Shown piece by piece: positions 35,675 to 45,197 of a stretch of 64,000 nt of DNA; positions within the stretch are counted from its first letter, which is position 1, and every line of letters starts with the position of its first letter. The stretch covers positions 1 to 64,000 of the forward strand of contig DATFXM010000061.1 of the NCBI GenBank assembly GCA_035315885.1. Direction: 5' to 3'. Below the pieces are notes generated by a model. The model searched no databases. It saw nothing but the letters and a program-made list of their open reading frames with translations, and was not told the DNA's origin. Made by a program: the position numbers and the translations under genes. Origin of the DNA: DATFXM01 sp035315885. GTDB lineage: Bacteria; Acidobacteriota; Blastocatellia; UBA7656.

Positions 35675-37279
35675 ATGATGGGAAGCTTCAGACCCCGCTC
35701 TATAGCAGAGATTCTGCAGGCGCTCTGGCGTCGCAAGGTCCTGATACTGTTCGTCACCACGGTGATCGCCACCGCAGCCTTGCTGGTGATAATCAACATA
35801 CCCAAGGTATACGAATCACATTCGTTGATAGTAGTCTCGGGCGCGATCTACGACCGCAACGCCAACGGCGCCCAGATCGCCGCGGTTACCGAACAACTAA
35901 CCAGCCGCTCAAATCTCGAGAACCTGGTTAACAAATACAACCTTTATACCGAGGTGAAACGCACCGACCTGCGCGTCCAGAATCTGCAAAGCGACATTAA
36001 GTTCGATACCAAATTCCGTAGCGACTCGCAGGGCTTTCCTGAGTCATTCACCCTCGGATTCCGCCACACCGACGCCGCGACAACTCAACATCTCGTCGCG
36101 GATCTTGTCTCTCTTTTCGAACAGGCGAACATGACTCTGTCGGGGCAAGCCTACGAAGAATCCGAACGCATAAAGTCCGAGCTCGCGGCAATCGAATCCA
36201 GGCTTTCGAAGTCCAATCAAGAACGCGCGGCAAACGCGGCTCGAAGTAGCGCGGTAAGCCATGCGGCCGCAGCATCCGACAAGCTCAGAGTCGAGCGCAC
36301 TGCCATCGCGTCATCCATGGAGCAGCTCAGGGACAGGCAGTACGTGCTGGAAAAACAAATCTCTGAGCAGAGGGCGCTCATCGCTCAACAGAAGGAGTTG
36401 GTGCGAACAAGCGCACCAGCGCCCGACGATGCTCGCGCAGGTTCTTATGGCGCATTATTGAAGCGAAAGGCTGATCTCGAAGCACAAATTCAGGACTACT
36501 CGTCAAGGTTCACCGAAAAGTATCCGAAGCTGGTTGCCGCTCGCGAACAACTCTCCGAAGTAAACCGGCGCATCGCCGACGCCGGATCAACCGGTGAGCA
36601 AAACCGCGCGAGCGCGACATCAGGCGCTGCACAGGAGTTGCGAAATCTCGAACGTGAGTTGAACCGGATGCAAACCGAGTTGGAAGTCGTCCAACGCGAG
36701 ATGAGCAGAAAGATGCAGGCGGCTTCAATGCTGCCGGGGGGCATCGTCGCGGCTACTTCACCGGCGGTCTCGACGCCCCACGCAATAGCGCAGCCGGCAA
36801 TCGTTGGTTCGGACTTGCGAGACTACACCAGCGACGCTTTGCGAGAGCGCTATACAAGCTTGCTGCGTCGCGAGGATGCACTGCGCGAGTTCACCCCATC
36901 CACTGCCGGACCGGGCACTCCGTTTTTTCAGATAGTCGACGCCCCCGATTTGCCTCAAGCTCCCGCTGCACCACACCGAACGAAGCTAATGATGTTTGCG
37001 CTGGCGATGGCGGCCGCCGGTGGGATTGTCGCGGCGCTGCTTGCCGAACTCCCGAAGCTGACCCGGCTCCACGATGAACGAGACGTCAGCTACTTTCTGG
37101 GTGTTCCCGTTCTCGCGTCGATACCCCAGTCGCTGACGATTTCCGAGCGCAGCGCGGCACGTCGCCGAATGATGACGCGCGGTGCGATCTATTTTCTGAT
37201 CGGAGCGATAGCAGTTCCGTTGCTTGCGCTCCTGTTGAACGCATCCAGGCTTTTCCACATTCTGGGATACAAGCAATAA
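35675..37279 (+). CDS. Wzz/GumC-type polysaccharide chain-length regulator
   Basis: The product (534 aa from ATG 35675; ATG 35678 has better spacing to GAGG) is an inner-membrane polysaccharide co-polymerase. It has a first membrane helix at about residues 18-40 (LILFVTTVIATAALLVIINI), a long periplasmic region with several coiled-coil stretches (about residues 160-350) and a second membrane helix close to the C-terminus (AIYFLIGAIAVPLLALLL). A Pro-rich QIVDAPDLPQAPAAPHR segment precedes another hydrophobic stretch (MFALAMAAAGGIVAALLAE), typical of GumC/ExoP N-terminal halves. It should set polymer length together with the CpsD-like protein encoded next. Confidence 0.88.
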   Translation: MMGSFRPRSIAEILQALWRRKVLILFVTTVIATAALLVIINIPKVYESHSLIVVSGAIYDRNANGAQIAAVTEQLTSRSNLENLVNKYNLYTEVKRTDLRVQNLQSDIKFDTKFRSDSQGFPESFTLGFRHTDAATTQHLVADLVSLFEQANMTLSGQAYEESERIKSELAAIESRLSKSNQERAANAARSSAVSHAAAASDKLRVERTAIASSMEQLRDRQYVLEKQISEQRALIAQQKELVRTSAPAPDDARAGSYGALLKRKADLEAQIQDYSSRFTEKYPKLVAAREQLSEVNRRIADAGSTGEQNRASATSGAAQELRNLERELNRMQTELEVVQREMSRKMQAASMLPGGIVAATSPAVSTPHAIAQPAIVGSDLRDYTSDALRERYTSLLRREDALREFTPSTAGPGTPFFQIVDAPDLPQAPAAPHRTKLMMFALAMAAAGGIVAALLAELPKLTRLHDERDVSYFLGVPVLASIPQSLTISERSAARRRMMTRGAIYFLIGAIAVPLLALLLNASRLFHILGYKQ

Positions 37280-37298
37280 CCGAAGGTCCAATCGAAAA

Positions 37299-38192
37299 AT
37301 GGGAAAAGTATTTGACGCAATGACCAAAGCGCTGGTGGAAGGTGACCGGACTGACGCGGCATACTCTTCCGCCGAAGTGATCGACAGAAGCGAGCACGCT
37401 CGCGACATCAACAGGGCCGCCGCGGAACCATTCTCTTTCGTGCGCTATTCGCTTGCCGCCGCGCCTACGGTGGAAGAAGCGCGACGAGCATCCGAAGACC
37501 CGCCTGCAGCATTGATCAAGAGGGCTGAATCGATGCCGGGCTCGGAGATAACCGTCGACCCAAGACGTCTGGATCCGCATCTGGTCTCGTTCTACAACTT
37601 CAACCCTCGTGCGTCGGAGCAATACAACCGGCTGGCGTTGAAAATGATTTCGCGATCAGTCGAACGAGGACTAAAGCGGATTCTGATTGCGTCGGCGCAT
37701 CGCCGCGAGGGAAGGACTACGGTGGCATTGAACCTCGCCTGTGCCCTTGCCCGAGCGCGGCAACGAGTGATGGTCGTCGACTGTGACTTCGTACAACCCG
37801 GCATCTCCAAAGCTTTGGGCATCGACTGCAAGACAGGATTGAAGGAAGCACTCGATTCGGGTTCGCCCGCGGGCACCGCAGCGTTTCGAGTGCGGCCTTA
37901 CGGGTTTGACGTGTTGCCCGTTCGCAAACCGCTTCAAAACACTGTAGAGCTGATGGCCGATCCGGAGTTCTGGAAGTTGCTCCAGGCATTCGACGGCGAT
38001 CACGATTTCATTCTCTTTGACTCTGCGCCGCTTCTGGATTTTGGCGATTCGAGTCTGCTGGTGCGGTTCACGGACACTACGGTCCTGGTTGTTGAGTCCG
38101 GTAAATCGAGCGCGGCTGAAATGACAAGGGCGATGTCGGCATTCACTCAGGACGACATTTTGGGAGTAGTTCTGAATCGTGCAGCGGAGTGA
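37299..38192 (+). CDS. CpsD/CapB-like ATPase with degenerate Walker A
   Basis: The 297-aa product has the MinD/ParA-like fold of bacterial tyrosine kinases that partner Wzz proteins. Residues 100-160 hold the adaptor helix and P-loop, Walker A' is VMVVDCDFVQPG (Asp161, Asp163) and Walker B is FILFDSAPLL (Asp241). The P-loop reads SAHRREGRTT (132-141), where family members have PGEGK; the invariant Lys is Arg139. There is also no Tyr cluster at the C-terminus (ends LNRAAE). It may bind nucleotide weakly or act as a regulatory pseudo-kinase. The gene sits 19 bases after wzz and overlaps the next start (GTGA). Confidence 0.85.
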   Translation: MGKVFDAMTKALVEGDRTDAAYSSAEVIDRSEHARDINRAAAEPFSFVRYSLAAAPTVEEARRASEDPPAALIKRAESMPGSEITVDPRRLDPHLVSFYNFNPRASEQYNRLALKMISRSVERGLKRILIASAHRREGRTTVALNLACALARARQRVMVVDCDFVQPGISKALGIDCKTGLKEALDSGSPAGTAAFRVRPYGFDVLPVRKPLQNTVELMADPEFWKLLQAFDGDHDFILFDSAPLLDFGDSSLLVRFTDTTVLVVESGKSSAAEMTRAMSAFTQDDILGVVLNRAAE

Positions 38193-39211
38193 GTCACGTG
38201 AAAGAACGGGTGCTACAAGCATTGCAAGCCGCGGGCGCATTCGCACCGTTTCGAATCGCGAACCGTCGCAAGGCACTTATACTGATGTATCATCGCTTCA
38301 GTGAGCGCGATCACCCCCTGGCCACAAGCGCCGAGTCCTTCTCTGAACAGATCGATTACCTGCTAGCGAGGTACGATCTGGTTTCGCTTTCCCGCTTGTT
38401 CGAGCTGTTGAAATCGCGTCGAGAGTTTCCTTCCCGGCTCGCGGTAATCACCATCGACGACGGCTACCGCGATGCGTTCGAGATCGCGTTTCCCATCCTG
38501 AAAAGAAAGAATGTCCCCGCGACCCTTTTTGCCGTTAGCGGATTCATCGACGGCCGTTGTTGGCTGTGGCCGGACAACGCGAGGTTCGCTGCCCTCACCA
38601 CCAGGCTTCCATATGTTGAGCTCGAGCTCAACGGGCACTTGCTTCATTTTCGGATCACCACCGAGCAGTCGCGTCTTGCTGCTGCTGAGCTAATTAATGA
38701 AACGCTCAAGCAAATGACGGAAGACGAGAGAGCGCTCACTACGGCTGCGATTGCCGCTGCGTTCCAGGTCGAGCTGCCTCAGCTTCCACCCGAGGAGTTC
38801 GCGCCGATGAGCTGGGAACAGCTGCGCGAGCTTGATTCGGCGGGGATTGAGATCGGCTCCCACACTGCAACTCATCCGGTACTGACTAAGGTCTCCGACG
38901 TGAGGCTCCGCGAGGAATTAGTGGAATCGCGGAGCCGCATCGAGTCCCAATTGGGCCGCGCGGTTGATCTGTTCTGTTATCCGAACGGCGATTCAAGCGA
39001 CGTCGTGCGTCGCGAAGTTGCGCGTGCGGGCTACTGCGCCGCGGTTACGACTCAAGTTGGGTTGAACGATGGGAAGTGCGATCCACTTTCGCTTCGAAGA
39101 GTGTCGACGGCGATGGACATCGCCCACTTCGCACAAAGCACCAGCGGTTTCGAGTTATTCAAGGATCGACTGTTCAGTCCTCGCGCGCTGGCGTCACATG
39201 CACGAAGCTGA
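38189..39211 (+). CDS. Polysaccharide deacetylase (NodB homology)
   Basis: The 340-aa product is a carbohydrate esterase 4-type deacetylase: motif 1 is ITIDDGYRD (Asp90, Asp91), motif 2 is EIGSHTATHPVL, followed by LFCYPNGDSS as motif 3. It removes N- or O-acetyl groups from a surface polysaccharide or a lipid-linked precursor. No signal peptide is evident. Related deacetylases occur in exosortase-associated polysaccharide loci. The GTG start at 38189 overlaps the previous stop (GTGA); a second GTG is at 38198. Confidence 0.9.
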   Translation: MSHVKERVLQALQAAGAFAPFRIANRRKALILMYHRFSERDHPLATSAESFSEQIDYLLARYDLVSLSRLFELLKSRREFPSRLAVITIDDGYRDAFEIAFPILKRKNVPATLFAVSGFIDGRCWLWPDNARFAALTTRLPYVELELNGHLLHFRITTEQSRLAAAELINETLKQMTEDERALTTAAIAAAFQVELPQLPPEEFAPMSWEQLRELDSAGIEIGSHTATHPVLTKVSDVRLREELVESRSRIESQLGRAVDLFCYPNGDSSDVVRREVARAGYCAAVTTQVGLNDGKCDPLSLRRVSTAMDIAHFAQSTSGFELFKDRLFSPRALASHARS

Positions 39212-39239
39212 ATTTCAGACTTGATCGAAAGGCTAAGAG

Positions 39240-40853
39240 TTGGCAGAGGAAACCAAAGGTTTCTCCAGCACAATGGAGCAGGCAACCAAAGCGTCGACCG
39301 GAAGTGCGAGCGTGACCGAACGCGACTCAAACACGCGCGGCGGCTTGAGCGTGCGCGCGGCAATGCTTGCTTCCGCAAAGGTGCTCGGGTTTGCTCTCAC
39401 TGTGCCGCTACCGCTGCTGCTGGTCAGAGCGTTAACGCTCTCCGAGTTCGGGCTCTACAAGCAGGTGTTTCAGATTCTCCAGGACTCGCTTTCGTTGCTC
39501 GGCCTTCACGTAGCCGCAAGCGCCTACTATTTCATGCCTCGTCATCCGGACAAGAAACCGCAGGTGGCGCTGAATGTTCTGATCTTCTACGGAGCGATCG
39601 GCTCGGCAGTCGCGCTTGCTTTCGCGGTTTATCCCGGGTGGGTCACGCTGATTTTCAAGAGCGACGAGCTGGTCCCTTACATTCCGATGCTGGGTCTGGC
39701 GGTGATGTTGTGGCTGCTCTCCTCGCTTCTTGAAGTAGTCACCGTTGCAAACAGCGAAGTAAGAACCGCCGCGGTGTTCACCGTCGTAGTACAGCTATCA
39801 AAGAGCGCCTTGCTGCTTGCTGCCGGTGTGATCTTCCATAGCGTCAACGCGATCGTAACGGCTGCGGTTTTGCAGGGAGCGCTTCAGTGCGCGCTGCTGT
39901 TTCACTATCTCCATCGACGGTTCGGCAAGTTCTGGAAATCGTTTGATTCAGCGCTCTTCAAAACACAGCTTTCGAACGCAATACCCTTCGGCCTTGGAGC
40001 GCTCGCCTATGTTATGCAGGCGACGCTGCACAACTATTTTGTGTCGCATTACTTCGGTCCTTCCGATTTTGCCGTATATGCCATCGGCTGTTTCGAGCTT
40101 CCACTTCTGGGTCTGCTTCTGGAAGCGGTCATTAGCGTCCTGCTTCCGGAAGTGGCCCGTCGAGAGGGCGAGGGCGACTACTCGGGAATTCTGAGGCTGT
40201 GGGCCAGTGCAGTCCGCAAGCTCGCGTTCTTTTTTGTGCCGGCTTATGCGCTCGCGTTTGTTGTTCGACGAGAGCTGATCACCTTCCTCTTCACCGAACG
40301 CTATGAAGCCGCAGTGCCCATCTTTGCTATCAACCTGCTTGCGATCTTTCTATTCATAAGCGTACCGACTTCGATTATACGCGCGTTCGACGATCTGAAG
40401 TTCTTCAGACTCAAGCTGTCGATGCTGATGATCCCTGTGGAGTTTGTGCTCCTTTACGTCGCCATTCATCTGTACGGCCTAATTGGAGCAATAGCCGCTT
40501 ACATGTTGGCGCAGACATTCGATCTGTTGGTCATCACGTGGAAGATCCTTCGACGGCTCGGCGCGACTTCACGGCACTTACGTTTGCTCGCCCCGCTATG
40601 GCGTATTTCGGCGGCCACTGTTCTCGCATCAATCGCGGCATACGCGATCAGGCTCTCGCTCGAAGATAAAAGCAAGCTGGTGGTGCTCGCAGTGTGTGGA
40701 GCAGCATTCGGCGCGGTTCATCTCACCTCTGCCTTCTTCGCCGGCGCGGTGACTACCGATGAAAAGCAGCAGTTGCGCGGAGCACTCGCTAGATTTCAAC
40801 GCTTCGGCAGCGCGCTGCGCGGATTAGCCACAGAGGGTGCGCGCCAGGGATAA
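39240..40853 (+). CDS. Wzx-type polysaccharide flippase
   Basis: The 537-aa product has about 12-14 hydrophobic segments and belongs to the polysaccharide transport superfamily that flips undecaprenyl-linked repeat units across the inner membrane. Typical stretches are LPLLLVRALTLSEFGLYKQV, AIPFGLGALAYVMQ and SHYFGPSDFAVYAIG. The start is TTG at 39240 behind GAAAGG; ATG at 39273 is an alternative that removes 11 residues. It pairs with the polymerase gene immediately downstream. Confidence 0.88.
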   Translation: MAEETKGFSSTMEQATKASTGSASVTERDSNTRGGLSVRAAMLASAKVLGFALTVPLPLLLVRALTLSEFGLYKQVFQILQDSLSLLGLHVAASAYYFMPRHPDKKPQVALNVLIFYGAIGSAVALAFAVYPGWVTLIFKSDELVPYIPMLGLAVMLWLLSSLLEVVTVANSEVRTAAVFTVVVQLSKSALLLAAGVIFHSVNAIVTAAVLQGALQCALLFHYLHRRFGKFWKSFDSALFKTQLSNAIPFGLGALAYVMQATLHNYFVSHYFGPSDFAVYAIGCFELPLLGLLLEAVISVLLPEVARREGEGDYSGILRLWASAVRKLAFFFVPAYALAFVVRRELITFLFTERYEAAVPIFAINLLAIFLFISVPTSIIRAFDDLKFFRLKLSMLMIPVEFVLLYVAIHLYGLIGAIAAYMLAQTFDLLVITWKILRRLGATSRHLRLLAPLWRISAATVLASIAAYAIRLSLEDKSKLVVLAVCGAAFGAVHLTSAFFAGAVTTDEKQQLRGALARFQRFGSALRGLATEGARQG

Positions 40854-40866
40854 AGCCAGGGATAAA
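40843..40866. repeat. Tandem 12-base duplication at a gene junction
   Basis: GCCAGGGATAAA occurs twice without a gap (40843-40854, 40855-40866). The first copy provides the TAA stop of the flippase gene; the second provides the AGGGA ribosome-binding site of the polymerase gene. It looks like a recent slippage event that created the present junction. Confidence 0.8.
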
Positions 40867-40868
40867 CG

Positions 40869-42278
40869 ATGCGCAACGATAGTCCAGGAACCGGCGTACT
40901 GTGGCAGAGATCCTTGGGTCGCGGAACACCCGCGCCCGAAACTGCTGTTCAAGCCGAAGCCTCCGAGTCCAATGCCTTGCGTGGTTCGGATGCCCAGCGG
41001 TTCGCAGTCGCCGGCCTCTGCGCGTTTACACTGCTGCTCTACATTCGTCCAAACGAATTGTTGCCTGGTCTGATTGGCGGATTGCCACTTGCAAAGATAG
41101 TTGCAATCCCGACGCTGATCGCCTTCGTCGTGACCAGGTTGAGCAAGGGACAGCAGCTCACGGTCTGGCCCAGAGAAATGAAGATGCTCGCGGTAATCGT
41201 GATCCTGGGTGTTGCGCTAGTTCCACTGGCCTACAACCGGCAGCGAAGCATCGAGACGCTGACCGACACTTTTTTCAAAGTGATCACCGTGTTCGTGTTG
41301 ATGGTGAACCTGCTCGACACTCACGCGAAGCTTCGTTCGCTGATGAAGCTGGTAGTCTTGTGCGGCACGTTCATCGGCCTTGGCGCAATTCGCGGTTTTG
41401 TCCTCGGGCACCTCGATCCGAATCACCTGCGTCTCTCCACTGGTGGTGACAGCATCTACACCAACGTCAACGAGCTCGCAATGGCGTTGGATCTAATGCT
41501 GCCCTTCGCAGTCGCTTTCGCCCTGACCGCCAGAGGCGCATCGAGGTTCCTCTATTCAGTTGCTGCTGCGATTCAGACCGCCGGAATTGTGCTGACCTTC
41601 TCTCGTGGAGGGTTTCTGGGATTGATCGCTCTTGGAGGCGTGCTCCTTTGGAAAGCGGGCCGCGGCAGACGAGTCGTAGCGATCTTCGCCGCGCTGCTGC
41701 TCGGAGCGTGTTTCGCGGTTACCGTTCCAGCCGGTTATACGGACAGATTGTTCACGATTGTTCATATCCAGGACGACCCAACAAATTCTGCACAGCAGCG
41801 ACGCGAGCTGTTGGATCGGGCGTTCGACGTTGCACTACGACATCCGATTGTTGGCGTTGGGATCGGCAACTACCCCGAGTACTCGATTCAGGGAAAAGCC
41901 GCGCACAATTCGTACCTTGAGATTGCAGCCGAGCTCGGCTGGCTAGGCCTTGCGGCGTACCTGGTTTTCATCTTTTCGCCTGTCCCGGCGCTGCGACGTA
42001 TTGAGCGCAACCTGTTGCCGATCGCGAGCAAGTTCAGTCGAGAGTCAGCGGCTAATCGCGAAATCTATTTTCTGAGCATAGCTCTTCAAGCGGTCATCGT
42101 AGCGTATCTGGTCTGCAGTTTCTTTTCATCCTCGCAGTATTTCTGGCACCTGTACTACGTGATTGCGTATGCCGTTTCTTTGAGGGCGACCTACGCAGCA
42201 CAATCGCGGACCGGTGAGGCGCGCCTCTCCAGTACCGATGAACTCGCAGGGCCGGGAGTAATCTGGGGAGGCCGCTAA
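40869..42278 (+). CDS. O-antigen ligase / Wzy-type polymerase family membrane protein
   Basis: The 469-aa product has about 10-12 membrane helices and a central Wzy_C/O-antigen ligase domain, with the large periplasmic loop around GVGIGNYPEYSIQGKAAHNSYLEIAAELG that carries the conserved HNxxLe motif. It polymerises or ligates lipid-linked repeat units in the periplasm. Position directly after the flippase and near Wzz favours a polymerase role. The first 50 residues are hydrophilic and of unknown function. Confidence 0.88.
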   Translation: MRNDSPGTGVLWQRSLGRGTPAPETAVQAEASESNALRGSDAQRFAVAGLCAFTLLLYIRPNELLPGLIGGLPLAKIVAIPTLIAFVVTRLSKGQQLTVWPREMKMLAVIVILGVALVPLAYNRQRSIETLTDTFFKVITVFVLMVNLLDTHAKLRSLMKLVVLCGTFIGLGAIRGFVLGHLDPNHLRLSTGGDSIYTNVNELAMALDLMLPFAVAFALTARGASRFLYSVAAAIQTAGIVLTFSRGGFLGLIALGGVLLWKAGRGRRVVAIFAALLLGACFAVTVPAGYTDRLFTIVHIQDDPTNSAQQRRELLDRAFDVALRHPIVGVGIGNYPEYSIQGKAAHNSYLEIAAELGWLGLAAYLVFIFSPVPALRRIERNLLPIASKFSRESAANREIYFLSIALQAVIVAYLVCSFFSSSQYFWHLYYVIAYAVSLRATYAAQSRTGEARLSSTDELAGPGVIWGGR

Positions 42279-42303
42279 TCGAGCCGATATTGAAAGGCAC
42301 GCA

Positions 42304-43188
42304 ATGTCAGAGAGCATCACAAGCATCTCATCAAATCGGAGCGAATCGAAGCGTCGATCGCTCGCGGATCTCTATTCGAACCGGAAACTCGCGCAGGGTT
42401 ACCCGGGAATGGATCGCCTCGCGCTGGAGCACTTCTCCGCAACCCTCGAACTTCAGCCCGACGAGACCGTCAGAATCGACAGCCTTCTAGCAAGGTTGAA
42501 CAGGTTGATTGACCTGCCGCAGCGCAGCAACGTCGCGGTGATCGGCTGTGGTCCAAAGCCTCAGACGATGCGGCTGCTGGCGCAACGGAACTACGAGGTT
42601 GTAGGTGTCGAGCCCGTTCCACTGTTCGTTCACGCGGCGCGCGAGTATTTGAAGAGCGAGGCGGTCGTTGAAGAAGGCTTTGCCGAAAACATTCCGCTGC
42701 CGGACGGCTCACAACGGCTGGTACTGTGCGACAGCGTGTTGGAACACGTAGTGTCGCCAGGGCGAAGCCTCGCCGAGATGCATCGAGTGCTCGCTCCGGG
42801 TGGGATCGCGTTCATCTCGACGACAAACCGACTCAGGTTCTCGATCTCAGGACGCAACGGCGAGTATGTATATCGCTATTTCAATTGGCTCCCTCGACTG
42901 GTCAAAGAGTGTCTGGTGTTTCAACACCTGCACTACAAGCCAACGCTAGCCAACTACTCCCAATTCCCCGCCGTACACTGGTTCACTTATTCGCATCTGT
43001 GCACGCTTGGTCGAGAGGCTGGGTTCGCGCAGTTCTATTCGGTGATCGATCTGGTGGATGAGCAGGATGCCACGTTGCGCCGAAGCCCAATCAAACGACT
43101 GCTCGCACGAAAGCTGAAGTACAACCCGTGGCTGCGCGCGCTCGCGCTGACTCAACGAGGCGAGTCGATCGTAATGCTCAAGAAGTAA
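42304..43188 (+). CDS. Class I SAM-dependent methyltransferase
   Basis: The 294-aa product has a methyltransferase-11-type Rossmann fold: motif I NVAVIGCGPKPQTM, the acidic SAM-binding residue in YEVVGVEPVPLF, DSVLEHVVSP as motif IV and LAPGGIAFISTTNR afterwards. Methylation of a sugar or a carrier-linked intermediate is likely. It is part of the same operon, 26 bases after the polymerase gene. Substrate is unknown. Confidence 0.85.
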   Translation: MSESITSISSNRSESKRRSLADLYSNRKLAQGYPGMDRLALEHFSATLELQPDETVRIDSLLARLNRLIDLPQRSNVAVIGCGPKPQTMRLLAQRNYEVVGVEPVPLFVHAAREYLKSEAVVEEGFAENIPLPDGSQRLVLCDSVLEHVVSPGRSLAEMHRVLAPGGIAFISTTNRLRFSISGRNGEYVYRYFNWLPRLVKECLVFQHLHYKPTLANYSQFPAVHWFTYSHLCTLGREAGFAQFYSVIDLVDEQDATLRRSPIKRLLARKLKYNPWLRALALTQRGESIVMLKK

Positions 43189-43207
43189 ATCGGAGTTTGA
43201 AGATCAG

Positions 43208-45190
43208 ATGTGTGGTATCGCAGGCCAAATCGATAACGGAACGTTCACCGCAGACGAGCGGCGCGCAGTGTTAAGCCGCATGTGCGGGGTGATCGAGCAT
43301 CGCGGTCCGGACGACGAAGGCTTCTACATCGATGGGGGCGCCGCGCTTGGAATGCGAAGACTCGCGATCATCGACCTGAACACCGGACATCAGCCGATCA
43401 GCAACGAAGACGGAACGGTTTGGATTGTATTCAACGGCGAGATCTACAACTACCGAGAGCTGCGGGCGGAGATGATCTCGCTCGGACACTCTTTCAGAAC
43501 ATTGAGCGACACTGAAGTAATAGTCCATCTCTACGAACAATACGGTGAGAGCTGTGTAACACGTTTGCGCGGGATGTTTGCATTTGCGATATGGGATCGG
43601 CGGAAGAGATCGCTGTTTGCGGCCCGAGACCGAGTCGGAATCAAACCGTTTCATTACGCTCAGACTCCGGCCGCGTTCATCTTCGGTTCGGAGATCAAGT
43701 CCGTGTTGCAGCACCCCGCGGTGGATCGGTCCGTCGATCCGCAGGCGGTCTCCGACTTTCTCTCGTTCGGCTACGTGCCTGATCCGAAGACCGCGTTCGC
43801 GGGCATCAACAAGCTGGAGCCCGGCCATACGCTGACGCTGAAAGACTCGGTGATCTCAATCCGCCGGTACTGGGATTTCAACTATGACCAGAGCTCTCAA
43901 GTACGTCGAAGCGAGCGTGAATACGTCGAGCGGCTTCGCGAGCTGTTATCCGAATCCGTGCGATTGAGACTTCTAAGCGACGTGCCTCTGGGAGCGTTTC
44001 TGTCGGGAGGCGTCGATTCAAGCACGGTAGTCGCGATGATGGCGCGGGAAATGGGTCAGCCGGTAAAGACCTTCTCCATCGGGTTCAAAGAGTCGAGCTT
44101 TGACGAATTGGGCCAAGCTCGAATCGTGGCGCGGCATTTGAATACCGATCATCACGAATTCGTAGTCACGCCGAATGTGTGCGAGCTGGTTCGCGAAATC
44201 GTCTGGCATCACGACGAACCATTCGCAGATGTATCTAGCGTGCCCACCTACATCGTCTCGAAGATGGCAAGCGAGCACGTGACCGTTGTTCTTTCCGGAG
44301 ACGGCGGCGACGAAGTATTCGGCGGCTACGACCGCTATCTCGTGGACATCGCTCGCCGGAAGTACGAACGCATACCCGCGGCGGTGAGACGAAATGTATT
44401 TGCGCGAGCCGGCCGGATGCTTCCGCGAGGAGCGTACGGCAAGAACTTTCTCTCGAACATCGCGCTCGATTCACCAGACCGGTACATCGACAGCCTCTCT
44501 TACTTCAACCAGCCGAAAAAGCAGGACCTGCTTTCAGCGGACTTCAAGAGTTTGGTAGAAGGCTACGACGCAGAAGATCGATTCAAAGATCTTTTCATGC
44601 AGCCAAACATGGCCGACAGTCTGGATCGCATGATGTATCTGGATAGCAAGACCTATTTGGCCGGCGACATCCTGACAAAAGTAGATCGAATGAGCATGGC
44701 GCACTCGCTTGAAGCGCGAGTGCCGCTGCTGGACCACCAGCTGATCGAATTTGCGCAGACGATACCGGCCGAGCTCAAGGTTCGCGGCAGAGTTCAAAAA
44801 CATATTTTCAAAGAAGTCGCGCGCGGAATGATTCCAGACGCCATCATCGAACGCCCAAAGCAGGGTTTCGATGTGCCCATTAAGAATTGGCTGAACAATG
44901 AGCTGCGCGTCATGTTCGACGAGGTCATCGGCGATCCGCGAACTCGCCAGCGCGGCTACTTTGATCAAGAAGCAGTTGGGAAGTTCATAGCGGAGCATCG
45001 TCGTGAGCGGCGTAACAATGCTCGTCACCTTTGGGGGCTGCTGGTGTTCGAGCTTTGGCATCGTGCGTTCATCGATCGGAAACCTGAGGCTCGCTTCGAA
45101 GGAGCGAAGGCGCTACCGCTTGGCCGGCTTGCGGCATCATCAAAAACCGTTGCGAGCGGCTCATCGATTCCAAGTGTCCACGTCGGGTGA
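43208..45190 (+). CDS. asnB: Asparagine synthase-type glutamine amidotransferase
   Basis: The 660-aa product has the class II glutaminase domain starting with the catalytic Cys2 (MCGIAGQ), HRGPDDEG and NGEIYNYRELR, and the synthetase domain with the PP-loop SGGVDSSTV (near residue 266) and SGDGGDEVFGGYDRY. The length is typical. AsnB-like enzymes in polysaccharide loci are thought to amidate uronic acids or other carboxylates rather than make free asparagine; which applies here is not shown by the sequence. It is followed after seven bases by a second methyltransferase gene. Confidence 0.93.
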   Translation: MCGIAGQIDNGTFTADERRAVLSRMCGVIEHRGPDDEGFYIDGGAALGMRRLAIIDLNTGHQPISNEDGTVWIVFNGEIYNYRELRAEMISLGHSFRTLSDTEVIVHLYEQYGESCVTRLRGMFAFAIWDRRKRSLFAARDRVGIKPFHYAQTPAAFIFGSEIKSVLQHPAVDRSVDPQAVSDFLSFGYVPDPKTAFAGINKLEPGHTLTLKDSVISIRRYWDFNYDQSSQVRRSEREYVERLRELLSESVRLRLLSDVPLGAFLSGGVDSSTVVAMMAREMGQPVKTFSIGFKESSFDELGQARIVARHLNTDHHEFVVTPNVCELVREIVWHHDEPFADVSSVPTYIVSKMASEHVTVVLSGDGGDEVFGGYDRYLVDIARRKYERIPAAVRRNVFARAGRMLPRGAYGKNFLSNIALDSPDRYIDSLSYFNQPKKQDLLSADFKSLVEGYDAEDRFKDLFMQPNMADSLDRMMYLDSKTYLAGDILTKVDRMSMAHSLEARVPLLDHQLIEFAQTIPAELKVRGRVQKHIFKEVARGMIPDAIIERPKQGFDVPIKNWLNNELRVMFDEVIGDPRTRQRGYFDQEAVGKFIAEHRRERRNNARHLWGLLVFELWHRAFIDRKPEARFEGAKALPLGRLAASSKTVASGSSIPSVHVG

Positions 45191-45197
45191 AAACAAA

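Noticed and set aside
45003..45197. An extended N-terminus for the methyltransferase at 45198, open 65 codons upstream.
   Set aside because: The extension lies entirely in another frame of asnB, is Arg-rich and unlike the family; ATG 45198 fits the domain start.
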